From Ridgeia piscesae (Eukaryota > Annelida > Polychaeta > Sabellida > Siboglinidae), in NCBI GenBank assembly GCA_025642075.2, contig JAODUO010000635.1, positions 148,501 through 212,500 of the forward strand: a stretch of 64,000 nt of DNA, in the 5' to 3' direction. A program made the translations under genes and the position numbers. The notes beneath the pieces are model-generated. The model did not search any database. It worked only from the letters and a program-made list of their open reading frames with translations, and was not told where the DNA came from. Numbering within the stretch: the first letter of the stretch is position 1; the number at the start of each line of letters is the position of its first letter. This document shows positions 1 through 11,679 of this stretch, piece by piece.

Positions 1-331
1 TAGTGTTACTGTGAAGGCAGTTGGACATGGTTCACTGCACCAAGCTGCAGCGTTGTTGTGTCCGAGTGGTCAACCATGTCCAGGGGTAAGGGGTCTTATT
101 GTGTGGGCACAGTGGAAGGGTGTTGCTGGCAGCTAGGTCAAGTGACACACTGAACTGGACATGGATGGACTGGCCTGAGTGGATGTGGACTAGACTCAAC
201 TTGGTGGAGAGGAAACAAGTAAGTATAGTCTCGAGTATAGCAAGTAATGTCTTCTGCTATGGCACTCAGTCACAAGCACGCATGCATACACAAATATATA
301 CACATCCAGTAGTTACACAGCACATACACAG

Positions 332-332
<1 letters not shown>

Positions 333-408
<76 letters not shown>
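333..408. repeat. (CA)n microsatellite
   Basis: An almost perfect CA dinucleotide run of about 75 bp, preceded by imperfect acacat sequence. The open frame across it (His-Thr repeats) is a by-product. Confidence 0.95.
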
Positions 409-409
<1 letters not shown>

Positions 410-410
<1 letters not shown>

Positions 411-900
411 AATTTACTGTCAGCTATGACCTAGTAAGGTATAACATGGGTATGGTGGTCAGATCTCAGTTTTAAGCAGTTAATATAAATGTTTTCCATT
501 TTGTTATAAACCGTCTTAGCTTAAAATTAGACATTTTAAAGTGCAGATCTGGCTAAATCATAGGTAAAAGAATCACCTGCAGATTAATGTTGATGGTGTT
601 TGTGTAGTAACAGTATGTAACCACTTGGAGGCAATTTGTATCATTAGGTATCACATTTATTTGGGTCATTTGTTTAGTGATCCTGGTTTGTTATAGTGCA
701 CAATCCCTACTGGACCATCACACACTAGTATGGATGGTCGGTTACAGGATGGCTGGCTTTGTGTTATCTGGAAGTGGAATAAGAGTGTTTGTGTTTGGGA
801 ATATGGGATTAGGGTGGGGTGGATCGGGAAAGTATACGTCAGTGATGGGGGAGGGTGGGGGTGTGGTAGGGACGGGGTGTGGAGGGGGACATGGGTGGTG
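410..900. other. Non-coding, nothing recognised
   Basis: AT-rich then increasingly G/T-rich sequence without splice-framed coding signal. The G-rich end (about 790-910) may be the 3' part of the antisense LINE next to it. Confidence 0.5.
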
Positions 901-911
901 GTGTGTGTTGT

Positions 912-1225
912 CTATTGGAGGTGCCTGAAGGGTGCAGTTGTCAGGTTAATGTCCTGCAATGCACCCTTGAAGGTGTCGAGACTGTTGTGGGTAAATACAT
1001 TAGATGGAAGTATGTTCCACTGGGCTATTGTTCGTAGAAAGAAGCTGTATTTGTAGTAGTTGTGGGAGGTAGATATTTGTCTGTATTTGTGTGGATGGTT
1101 GGATCTTGTTTGGCTGTGTCTGGGCTTGAGGTATTGGTTGGGATTGATGTCTAAGAGATTGTTTGTTATTTTGTACATGGTGGAAAGTCTGGCCTCAGTC
1201 CTCCTCTGTTCTAGGGTTGGCCAGT
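912..1225 (-). mobile_element. Antisense non-LTR retrotransposon fragment (RT C-terminus)
   Basis: Read on the minus strand from about 1225, the frame gives WPTLEQRRTEARLSTMYKI, then LLDINPNQYLKPR, then YKYSFFLRTIAQWNILPSNV, then LDTFKGALQDINL. This is the typical end of a CR1/jockey-superfamily reverse-transcriptase ORF (LExRRxxxRLxxMYKI...YKxSFFPRTIxxWNxLP...SLDxFKxxL). The element is 5'-truncated near 1230-1245. It is a dead fragment, unrelated to the phosphatase gene. Confidence 0.8.
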
Positions 1226-1540
1226 GGTGATATAAGCCTCTTTAAAAAAACATTACTTACAAATATTTTACATTTCCACATTTAATTAATATGTGATCTA
1301 TTAATTTATGTAGTGCTGTGCTTTGCTTTGCAGTTCACATCTGTTGAAGAATCATTGGTGTCGGATCATTAATAACACCTGTCATGGGATATATCAGAGC
1401 ACCACTCAACGCTACAGGTGGGCTATGTATAAAATATTCACATGTCTATAACATATTTGTATGTGTCATGAGCTATACATATCTGTAACATACTAACATG
1501 CGTCACAAGCTACACATGTCTGTAACAGAGATGGAGTGAT

Positions 1541-2285
1541 TACAGTACCTTGGCATCACCATATCTAATGACTTAAAGTGGCACTCCCACATTTCTACAA
1601 TAACCAAAAAAGCAAATAGCACACTTGGCTTCCTAAGACGAAATATACGCAGATGCCCCATTAACAGCAAACGGACGGCATACATTGCCCTTGTGCGCGC
1701 TGTCTTAGAATACGGAGCCATAGTGTGGGACCCATACCATTGGGGGGACATAGACAAATTAGAACAAATTCAACACCGTGCAGCTCGCTTCATCACTGGA
1801 GACTACCGCTCTAGACACCCAGGATCTGTCACAACCATGCTCACCAACCTTAACCTCGACACATTAGACAATAGACGACGCGACCAAAGACTAAAATTCA
1901 TGTTCAGAACTGTTAGAGGATCTATCTCAGCTCTCCCCACTGAAACATTCTTCCGGCCCCAAAAAACAAACAAAAGACACATTAAGCCTAAACACTTCCC
2001 CGACCATGTATCCTCAAATTTTTTCCAACAACTAACAACCAACAACACCAGATGTTTTATAGTACCCACAGCCCACACTGAACAATTTAAGAATTCATTT
2101 TTTTTTTAAACAATAGCCGACTGGAACCAACTAAACGAGTCGCAGGTCCATGCTGAAACCATAACTGATTTCAGTCGCCTGACCTGCGGCTCAAACACTC
2201 AATAACATGTGCACACACCCCTGTCGTATATAATAGCCACTATTGCGTTCTTTACGACGTATCCCATTCAGATTCAGAATACAAA
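1541..2285 (+). mobile_element. CR1-like LINE 3' fragment nested in the hAT element
   Basis: The plus strand encodes QYLGITISNDLKWHSHI, then TLGFLRRNIRRCPIN, then LVRAVLEYGAIVWDPYH, then LEQIQHRAARFITGDY, the C-terminal part of a CR1/jockey-type reverse transcriptase (YLGVxxxxxLxWxxHI...LVRPxLEYxxxVWDP...IExVQRRAARFV). The frame runs to about 2109 and is followed by a short 3' UTR ending in a doubled ATTCAG motif near 2270-2280, as CR1/L2 elements often end. The 5' truncation lies only about 15 bp inside the hAT left end. Confidence 0.82.
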
Positions 2286-2559
2286 TGTACCCAAGTACGA
2301 GTACGATTATTTTGAACTTGCATGAGTACGAGTACCCAGAAAACAAATGTACTCGAGTATAACTTTAGAATATACTCGAGTATGAGTACGATTACATTAA
2401 AATGTAATCATGATTACTTTCATGATTACTTTAGTGAATATCCTGTTTCTAACATAAAGGTGACTTTCATGGTATCCTTACGTGTCATTCTTTTTCCGTT
2501 GCTGTGTTGCTATATCTAGGGTTCTAACTGATTACTGCTATCCACTATCCAGGTGTTAT

Positions 2560-2890
2560 TATTATTAATAATCAGACGACCTTCTCAGGTTGGTATGGTC
2601 TCTAAATCAAATTCAAATATGATGCATTTAATAATTTAAAATGCCCTGTTTATTTTAAATGTCAAATACGCATGATCAAATACATTACAATAACAACATT
2701 TCAAATCCAGGGGGTCATATTCAAAAGAGTATCCAATTCAAATATGTAGAATATAAGACATGGGGTCAAATACATTTGTATTTGAAAGTATTTGTATTTA
2801 ATGTTTAGGAATTAAAAATATTTGTAGTTAATTACTTTTCTAATTTAAAGTATTTGATATTTTCAAGTATTTTCAAATACATTGTCAGTA
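2560..2890. mobile_element. Possible second AT-rich nested element
   Basis: Repeated and mirrored CAAATAC / GTATTTG words (for example tcaaatacatttgtatttga near 2765) recall subterminal repeats of other hAT-like elements. No clean termini or target duplication could be defined. Confidence 0.25.
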
Positions 2891-4054
2891 TCAACATTTC
2901 GTTTTCACAGTCACATATAATGCCTGCCAAACTGATTACCTTCACTCCAACTTCACCCAACAGTGCTAATTACTGATGAAGACACTTAATAGCAAATGTC
3001 CTCCATGGCGACCACAACTTTTTGTTGCTCAGAGACCCTTTGTTCTTTAGCTGTTCTGATTTCCTGGCTGACTTTGAAGGTGAGCTGTGACAGCTTCTTC
3101 ACAAAACCCACAAGTTCCTAGCAGTGATTAGTAGTGTCTCTTCTGAGGGCAATTTTGTATCATGGACCTCCTGGCTTAACATAATAAACAACATATTTTG
3201 GCCTTTACCTCTGTAGACAGGTTTACAGTTTGAACTTAATTAAACATAATAGGCATGGATTTAGCAGCTAACTGCCCAAACCCAGTCAGTAAAAATATTT
3301 TGGATACATAGAAACCATGACCAGTCATTCACACCATACTGACAACGCAAACAGTACAGGTGGGGCTGTGTCATGGCTTCTAAAATTACAAAGCAAAACT
3401 TTAGTGGATGCTTATCTACTGCAGGGCTTCCCAGGGACTGTGGCAATATAACTTTGTACTGCCAGTACTACAGTAAGAACCAGGGTCAGGAGATGTGGCT
3501 TCTCTGGGCAGAGGTGTTAATTAGGGAAATCTGACTGAATATTTATTTAACTGAAATACTCAACAGTAATAGTAAATTAATAGCTCAAATAATATTACAT
3601 TTATTAGATTACTAGTAATATTGCCATTTCTTTCTGTCTAATATATTTGCTTGCAACAATTCATATGAAAAAATTTTAATCGTGAAAAATAATCGTGAGT
3701 ACGATTACTTTGGTAATGTACTTGAGTACGAGTATGATTACTTTGCTTTGTACTCGAGTACGAGTACGATTACTCAAAAAGTACTCATACACGAGTATGA
3801 GTACAATTACTCCATCTCTGGTCTATAAAATACTTAATGTGTCATGTGCTACGTTGATCTGTTACACACTTATATGTGTCATGAGCTACATGTGTCTGTA
3901 TTGTACTTACATGTGTCATGTTTGTTTGTAACACACTTATATGTGTCATGAGCTATGTTTGTTTGTAACACACATATATGTGTCATGAGCTATGTTTGTA
4001 CGTAACATACTTATGTAAATTTTGGGGTACAGAATTGGTAATATACTTATGGAT

Positions 4055-7000
4055 GTCTTGGACTACAGGTGACTGTCACATATTTGTCAGGGTGTACTAG
4101 TGGATATGTTGGATACCATGCATATTATGTTTGTAACACTCATGTAGGTGTCTTGGGCTGCAGGTTTTTATAACGTACCTGTGGATGTCTTGGCCCGGTC
4201 CATGTGTATGTGACATACGTGTGGTGTCTTGGATTCTTGGGCTATGTGTATGTAACATACTTAATTGTAGTCTCTTGGCTGTGTGTCTGTAACATACTTG
4301 TGGTGTCTTGCACTCTTGGGCTGGGTGTCTGTAACATACTTGTAGTGTCTTGGACTCTTGGGCTGTGTGTTTGTAACATACTTGTAGTGTCTTGCACTCC
4401 TGGGCTGTGTATATGTAATATACTTGTAGTGTCTTGGACTCCTGGGCTGTGTGTTTATAACATACTTGTAGTGTCTTGGACTCCTGGGCTGTGTGTTTGT
4501 AACATACTTGTGGTGTCTTGGACTCCTGGGCTGTGTGTTTGTAACATACTTGTGGTGTCTTGGACTCCTGGGCTGTGTGTTTGTAACCTACTTGTGGTGT
4601 CTTGGACTCCTGGGCTGTGTGTCTGTAACATACTTGTGGTGTCTTGCACTCTTGGGCTGTGTGTTTGTAACATACTTGTGGTGTCTTGGACTCCTGGGCT
4701 GTGTGTCTGTAACATACTTGTAGTGTCATGGACTCCTGGGCTGTGTGTTTATAACATACTTGTGGTGTCTTGCACTCTTGGGCTGTGTGTCTGTAACATA
4801 CTTGTGGTGTCTTGGACTCCTGGGCTGTGTGTTTGTAACATACTTGTTGTGTCATGGACTCCTGGGCTGTGTGTCTGTAACATACTTGTAGTGTCTTGGA
4901 CTCCTGGGCTGTGTGTTTATAACATACTTGTGGTGTCTTGGACTCTTGGGCTGTGTGTTTGTAACATACTTGTGGTGTCTTGGACTCCTGGGCTGTGTGT
5001 CTGTAACATACTTGTGGTGTCTTGCACTCTTGGGCTGTGTGTTTGTAACATACTTGTGGTGTCTTGGACTCCTGGGCTGTGTGTCTGTAACATACTTGTA
5101 GTGTCATGGACTCCTGGGCTGTGTGTTTATAACATACTTGTGGTGTCTTGCACTCTTGGGCTGTGTGTCTGTAATATACTTGTGGTGTCTTGGACTCCTG
5201 GGCTGTGTGTTTGTAACATACTTGTAGTGTCTTGCACTCTTGGGCTGTGTGTTTGTAACATACTTGTAGTGTCTTGCACTCTTGGGCTGTGTGTATGTAA
5301 TATACTTGTAGTGTCTTGCACTCTTGGGCTGTGTGTTTGTAACATACTTGTAGTGTCTTGCACTCTTGGGCTGTGTGTATGTAATATACTTGTAGTGTCT
5401 TGGACTCTGGGCTGTGTGTTTGTAACATACTTGTAGTGTCTTGGACTCTGGGCTGTGTGTATGTAATATACTTGTAGTGTCTTGGACTCCTGGGCTGTGT
5501 GTATGTAATATACTTGTAGTGTCTTGGACTCCTGGGCTGTGTGTCTGTAACATACTTGTGGTGTCTTGGACTCCTGGGCTGTGTGTCTGTAACATACTTG
5601 TGGTGTCTTGGACTCCTGGGCTGTGTGTTGTAACATACTTGTTGTGTCATGGACTCCTGGGCTGTGTGTTTGTAACATACTTGTGTGTCTTGCACTCCTG
5701 GGCTGTGTGTATGTAATATACTTGTAGTGTCTTGGACTCTTGGGCTGTGTGTATGTAACATACTTGTAGTGTCTTGGACTCCTGGGCTGGGTGTTTGTAA
5801 CATATTGTAGTGTCTTGGACTCCTCGGCTGTGTGTATGTAATATACTTGTAGTGTCTTGGACTCCTGGGCTGTGTGTATGTAATATACTTGTAGTGTCTT
5901 GGACTCCTGGGCTGTGTGTATGTAACATACTTGTGTGTCTTGGACTCCTGGGCTGTGTGTTTGTAACATACTTGTAGTGTCTTGGACTCCTGGGCTGTGT
6001 GTTTGTAACATACTTGTAGTGTCTTGCACTCCTGGGCTGTGTGTCTGTAACATACTTGTAGTGTCTTGCACTCCTGGGCTGTGTGTCTGTAACATACTTG
6101 TAGTGTCTTGCACTCCTGGGCTGTGTGTCATGTAACATACTTGTGGTGTCTTGGACTCCTGGGCTGTGTGTCTGTAACATACTTGTGGTGTCTTGCACTC
6201 CTGGGCTGTGTGTCTGTAACATACTTGTAGTGTCTAGCACTCCTGGGCTGTGTGTCTGTATAACCTACTTGTGGTGTCTTGGACTCCTGGGCTGGGTGTC
6301 TGTAACCTAATTGTGTGTCTTGGACTCCTGGCTGTGTGTCTGTAACCTACTTGTGGTGTCTTGGACTCCTGGGCTGTGTGTCTGTAACCTACTTGTGGTG
6401 TCTTGGACTCCTGGCTGTGTGTCTGTAACCTACTTGTGGTGTCTTGGACTCCTGGGCTGTGTGTCTGTAACATACTTGTGGTGTCTTGGACTCCTGGCTG
6501 TGTGTCTGTAACCTACTTGTGGTGTCTTGGACTCCTGGGCTGTGTGTCTGTAACATACTTGTGGTGTCTTGGACTCCTGGCTGTGTGTTTGTAACCTACT
6601 TGTGGTGTCTTGGACTCCTGGGCTGTGTGTCTGTAACATACTTGTGGTGTCTTGGACTCCTGGGCTGTGTGTTTGTAACATACTTGTGGTGTCTTGGACT
6701 CCTGGGCTGTGTGTTTGTAACATACTTGTGGTGTCTTGGACTCCTGGGCTGTGTGTTTGTAACATACTTGTGTGTCTTGGACTCCTGGGCTGTGTGTTGT
6801 AACATACTTGTAGTGTCTTGCACTCTTGGGCTGTGTGTTTGTAACATACTTGTAGTGTCTTGGACTCCTGGGCTGTGTGTATGTAACATACTTGTAGTGT
6901 CTTGGACTCTTGGGCTGTGTGTTTGTAACATACTTGTGTGTCTTGGACTCCTGGGCTGTGTGTATGTAACATACTTGTAGTGTCTTGGACTCTTGGGCTG

Positions 7001-9290
7001 TGTGTTTGTAACATACTTGTTGTGTCTTGGACTCCTGGGCTGTGTGTTTGTAACATACTTGTAGTGTCTTGGACTCTTGGGCTGTGTGTATGTAATATAC
7101 TTGTAGTGTCTTGGACTCCTGGGCTGTGTGTATGTAATATACTTGTAGTGTCTTGCACTCTTGGGCTGTGTGTATGTAATATACTTGTAGTGTCTTGGAC
7201 TCTTGGGCTGTGTGTTTGTAACATACTTGTAGTGTCTTGGACTCCTGGGCTGTGTGTTTGTAACATACTTGTAGTGTCTTGGACTCTGGGCTGTGTGTTT
7301 GTAACATACTTGTAGTGTCTTGGACTCCTGGGCTGTGTGTTGTAACATACTTGTAGTGTCTTGCACTCTTGGGCTGTGTGTCTGTAACATACTTGTGGTG
7401 TATTGGACTCCTGGGCTGTGTGTCTGTAACATACTTGTGGTGTCTTGGACTCCTGGGCTGTGTGTCTGTAACATACTTGTGGTGTATTGGACTCCTGGGC
7501 TGTGTGTTTGTAACATACTTGTGTGTCTGCACTCCTGGGCTGTGTGTCTGTAACATACTTGTAGTGTCTGCACTCCTGGGCTGTGTGTCTGTAAATACTT
7601 GTAGTGTCTTGACTCTTGGGCTGGTGTGTAACTTGTGTGTCTTGGACTCCTGGGCTGTGTCTGTAACCATACTTGTGGTGTCTTGGACTCCTGGGCTGTG
7701 TGTCTGTAATACTTGTAGTGTCTTGGACTCCTGGGCTGTGTGTCTGTAACATACTTGTGGTGTCTTGGACTCCTGGCTGTGTGTCTGTAACTACTTGTGT
7801 GTCTTGGACTCCTGGGCTGTGTGTCTGTAACATACTTGTGTGTCTTGGACTCCTGGCTGTGTGTCTGTAACCTACTTGTGGTGTCTTGGACTCCTGGGCT
7901 GTGTGTCTGTAACATACTTGTGGTGTCTTGGACTCCTGGGCTGTGTGTCTGTAACATACTTGTGGTGTCTTGGACTCCTGGGCTGTGTGTCTGTAACATA
8001 CTTGTAGTGTCTTGGACTCCTGGGCTGTGTGTCTGTAACCTACTTGTGGTGTCTTGGACTCCTGGGCTGTGTGTCTGTAACCTACTTGTTGTGTCTTGGA
8101 CTCCTGGCTGTGTGTCTGTAACCTACTTGTGGTGTCTTGGACTCCTGGGCTGTGTGTCTGTAACATACTTGTGGTGTCTTGGACTCCTGGCTCTGTGTTT
8201 GTAACCTACTTGTGGTGTCTTGGACTCCTGGGCTGTGTGTCTGTAACATACTTGTGGTGTCTTGGACTCCTGGGCTGTGTGTATGTAATATACTTGTGGT
8301 GTCTTGGACTCCTGGCTGTGTGTTTGTAACATACTTGTGGTGTCTTGGACTCCTGGGCTGTGTCTGTAACATACTTGTGGTGTCTTGGACTCCTGGCTCT
8401 GTGTTTGTAACCTACTTGTGGTGTCTTGGACTCCTGGGCTGTGTGTCTGTAACCTACTTGTGGTGTCTTGGACTCCTGGCTGTGTGTTTGTAACCTACTT
8501 GTGGTGTCTTGGACTCCTGGGCTGTGTGTCTGTAACATACTTGTGGTGTCTTGGACTCCTGGCTGTGTGTTTGTAACCTACTTGTGGTGTCTTGGACTCC
8601 TGGGCTGTGTGTCTGTAACATACTTGTGGTGTCTTGGACTCCTGGCTGTGTGTTTGTAACATACTTGTGGTGTCTTGGACTCCTGGGCTGTGTGTCTGTA
8701 ACATACTTGTGGTGTCTTGGACTCCTGGGCTGTGTGTCTGTAACCTACTTGTGGTGTCTTGGACTCCTGGGCTGTGTGTTTGTAACCTACTTGTGGTGTC
8801 TTGGACTCCTGGCTGTGTGTCTGTAACATACTTGTGGTGTCTTGGACTCCTGGCTGTGTGTCTGTAACATACTTGTGGTGTCTTGCACTCTTGGGCTGTG
8901 TGTCTGTAACATACTTGTGGTGTCTTGCACTCTTGGGCTGTGTGTCTGTAACATACTTGTGGTGTCTTGCACTCCTGGGCTGTGTGTCTGTAACATACTT
9001 GTGTGTCTTGGACTCCTGGGCTGTGTGTCTGTAACATACTTGTGGTGTCTTGCACTCTTGGGCTGTGTGTCTGTAACATACTTGTGGTGTCTTGGACTCC
9101 TGGGCTGTGTGTCTGTAACATACTTGTGGTGTCTTGCACTCTTGGGCTGTGTGTCTGTAACCTACTTGTGGTGTCTTGGACTCCTGGCTGTGTGTCTGTA
9201 ACATACTTGTGGTGTCTTGGACTCCAACATACTTGTGGTGTCTTGCACTCTTGGGCTGTGTGTCTGTAACATACTTGTTGTGTCTTGGAC
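4055..9290. repeat. 42-bp minisatellite flush with the exon 1 acceptor (about 125 units)
   Basis: Units follow the pattern tgtcttggactcctgggctg + tgtgtctgtaacatacttgt + gg, period 42 with scattered 1-bp losses. The last unit ends ttggactgcag, which is the acceptor of the transmembrane exon. Decayed units extend leftward (3829-4055 and about 1420-1525), interrupted by the hAT element. Because 42 is a multiple of three and units lack stops in several frames, long open frames (Leu/Val/Cys-rich on +, HTAQESKT on -) cross it; these are not genes. Confidence 0.95.
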
Positions 9291-9295
9291 TGCAG

Positions 9296-9416
9296 ATATT
9301 CAGCCGACACAGGTCACCTATGAGGACGAGAACAATCAATTGATGCTTCGATGGGCCATAGGCTGCATTTCGTTCACCATCTTCATGTTGGCTCTGGCAA
9401 TATGGATGCAGGCTAA
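9296..9416 (+). CDS. RPTP exon 1 (visible): transmembrane exon
   Basis: The acceptor is ttggactgcag and the donor is gctaa|gtaagc. The exon enters after one base of a split codon and leaves two bases (AA). It encodes a short extracellular stalk (IQPTQVTYEDENNQ) followed by a hydrophobic helix of about 20 residues (WAIGCISFTIFMLALAIWM, residues 20-38) ending in QAK. This is the expected single-pass helix of a type I receptor phosphatase. Earlier exons must exist, because the reading frame begins mid-codon and no signal peptide or ectodomain is present. The exon sits directly against the 42-bp minisatellite. Confidence 0.85.
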
Positions 9417-9420
9417 GTAA

Positions 9421-9990
9421 GCTTAGCAATTGGAAATACACACTGCACCTGCAAGTGAAATAATGTTTACTGTACTTGCTATTTTGAACCATTAAATGAC
9501 ACAATATGATTTCATACAATGATGAAACTATTGATATGTTTTGTGACGATAACTTGAGTGACGTCATTCAGATTAGTTCAAGGAAATCTATCCTTTTTTG
9601 GTTATTTTTAAAGGTAACTATTACAGTGACAGTGTCTGAAGAAACTCTTTGGAAGAAGAAATGTACGATTAATATGTATGATGATGACCCTTTTGAATTG
9701 CTTTCTGATCACAGAACTTGTAGTCAATTAGTTGGACGTATATTACTGTTGAATTGATGAAAACGTTCCCTCTGTGGAAGATGTTTTTGTGAAGATCCTT
9801 CTTGGTCGTCCTCCTGGCCTTACCTCAACACATTGTGTTTACACCTTCTGTGTACATGTTATCACTTCATGGTGGTTGTAATTAGTTTAACAACACACCC
9901 AGCTGCTGGGCTGATGCATCTGTGGCCGCTAACTTACATGAGCTGTAGACATCGCAACTACAATTACAACTTGGTTTACTTGTTGTTTTC
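9421..9990. other. Intron 1, nothing further recognised
   Basis: Unique intronic sequence between the transmembrane exon and exon 2. No repeat array or additional exon signal was seen. Confidence 0.6.
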
Positions 9991-9996
9991 TGCAAG

Positions 9997-10064
9997 GAAA
10001 AATATTTCGTCCTGGAGGCAAGCAAGAAAAATGAAGACAGCAAAAAGGCGTAAATCTCTAAAGG
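9997..10064 (+). CDS. RPTP exon 2: basic stop-transfer / juxtamembrane
   Basis: The acceptor tgttttctgcaag and donor aagg|gtgagt frame a 68-nt exon that completes the split Lys codon from exon 1. It encodes a strongly basic stretch (KNISSWRQARKMKTAKRRK, then SLK), as expected for the cytoplasmic stop-transfer segment immediately after a transmembrane helix. It leaves one base (G), which matches the entry phase of exon 3. Confidence 0.85.
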
Positions 10065-11099
10065 GTGAGTTTTCCAGAGTGTAGATATCTGTTGTGTTTT
10101 CTACCGCCTATTTATGTTGGCATCATGTAATTAGCTTCAGGCATGACATTCTCGTCGCCTACAGCTCCCTCAGGGGTTACACAAAGTGGGAAAGAATGGC
10201 CTGGAAAGGCTGCCAAAATAAATCACTTTTAAGAAGGGTGTTAGGGCATCACCCTTTGGCTACAAGCTGTTCATATTGTAGTGTTGTTGGTGGAGAGAAG
10301 GGGTTTACTTCCAACCTGTTGATTCTCAATGCCTATTGAAATTTCAAATAAAATGTATTGAAACTCTTTATCATAGATACAAATTATATAAATTAAATGA
10401 AGGCAAATGACACAGTATAAAGGGAACAATAAAGGAAGAACATTATGTTGGTGAAGAGAATAGTTTTGACACCATCGGTCGCTGTTGATGCTGTAGAGTT
10501 GTTGGTGCAGAGAAGAAGCTCAACTTTGTTACTCGCCAGTAAAACTATGTGAGAAGTATGTCATTAATTATACTATCAACCAAAACAAAAATTCTTGAAA
10601 TCACATCAGCTTTGGTTAATAAGTGTGTTTTTCGCACCCTCATATGGCTGTGTAAATAAAAAATTTCTTAATAATTGCATAACATTTAATTCCTCTTTGT
10701 TAACAAAAGAATAGCAGCTGAGATCAATTGTTTACTTTGACATTTGTATTAGGTGGTTTGGTTTACTGCCTTTATTCAGTGACAATCTTGTCCACAAACG
10801 TATATACTCAACCCACCCAGTACAAGTACCACAACTCACATGCAGGATAAACCATCTACTAATAGATAATTTCTTGGGTGACCCCATCAAAAAAATTAAG
10901 CAGAATGTCATCCACTGCACAGTAAACCGATAACATGGTGCGCTTCACGTCGGCACGGTCGAAGAAAGGTTTCATCGCATTTCAGCTGTTTATTAAATTA
11001 GCCTAGCCAACCATGCACGTCGAGAAAATGACTTTAGCTGTCCACAACAACCAACAAATCAAAAAACCATTAGCACGTCATTTAATTTGTGCTTATTTG

Positions 11100-11410
11100 A
11101 TTGGGCGGGGCTGGCTGGCTGGGAACAGGAGAGGCTGATTGGCTGCATTGCTGCGTGAGTGTCATTCACACTAGCACAATCTACCTGATTTGCGGCTTCC
11201 CCCCACACTGTGTGTGTTTGTGGCCGGGTGTCCTCGGCAGACGTGTATGTGTCCGGTGTAGTGGCTGTGACCCGGGGCCGTGGCTCGCGTAGGACTTTAA
11301 CTGACCAGTGCATGGTGGTCAAACTAACTGGCTCTCAGATGGCACGTTGAAAGTAAACATGAGCCAGTGAACCACTGAGTCCGTACTCACTGAAGACATG
11401 CAGCTAACAA
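11100..11410 (+). promoter_or_regulatory. Candidate internal promoter and alternative first exon
   Basis: Inside the intron between exons 2 and 3 lies a GC-richer block that starts with a CCAAT-type box next to a GC box (gattgggcggggc, about 11099-11111) and has a second ATTGG at about 11138-11142. Further on it has cccggggccgtggctcgcg. About 250 bp downstream, ATG at 11398 (G at -3) reads Met-Gln-Leu-Thr and then meets a good donor, acaa|gtaagc (11411). That donor leaves one base, exactly the phase needed to join exon 3, giving MQLTTKEVRSISEV. A short upstream ORF (Met-Ser-Gln-stop, 11359-11370) precedes it. Such an isoform would lack the transmembrane helix. This is inferred from signals only. 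Confidence 0.4.
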
Positions 11411-11564
11411 GTAAGCCTATATATGGATGTTTTATGTGATATGAACTTACAGTAACGTATTGCATTGTGCATCAGCATTCCATTGTTTTGATGATACATA
11501 ATACAACTGTTTTAAATTACATCATGTTTGTTTGACCAAGATGGTTAATTTTATAAATTCAATA

Positions 11565-11566
11565 TG

Positions 11567-11617
<51 letters not shown>

Positions 11618-11624
11618 TATATTT

Positions 11625-11655
<31 letters not shown>

Positions 11656-11675
11656 ATAAATATATATATATACAT
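11565..11675. repeat. (TA)n microsatellite
   Basis: Alternating TA run with short interruptions (atttattatattttata) in the middle, inside intron 2. Confidence 0.95.
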
Positions 11676-11679
11676 TTAA

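Larger units (their letters stand above)
1526..3820. mobile_element. Non-autonomous hAT-type DNA element (MITE-like), with a nested LINE end
   Basis: The left end CAGAGATGGAGTGATTAC (from 1526) and the right end GTACAATTACTCCATCTCTG (to 3820) are inverted repeats of one another. They are flanked by 8-bp direct repeats, gtctgtaa (1518-1525) and gtctataa (3821-3828), with one difference. CAG..CTG ends with an 8-bp duplication are the hallmark of the hAT superfamily. Subterminal DNA is dense in alternating GAGTACGAGTACGATTAC motifs on both sides (2288-2400 and 3690-3815). No transposase frame is present. It inserted into decayed units of the 42-bp repeat. Confidence 0.72.

Noticed and set aside
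1334..1417. Possible upstream RPTP exon (acceptor tgctttgcag, donor ctacag|gtgggc)
   Set aside because: Only one frame is open (…NTCHGIYQSTTQRY) and its exit phase (2) does not match the entry phase (1) of the transmembrane exon.
4097..9200. Long open frames on both strands in the 42-bp array
   Set aside because: The unit is 42 bp with no stop in several frames, so the frames are automatic. They show no domain and shift at every 1-bp unit variant.
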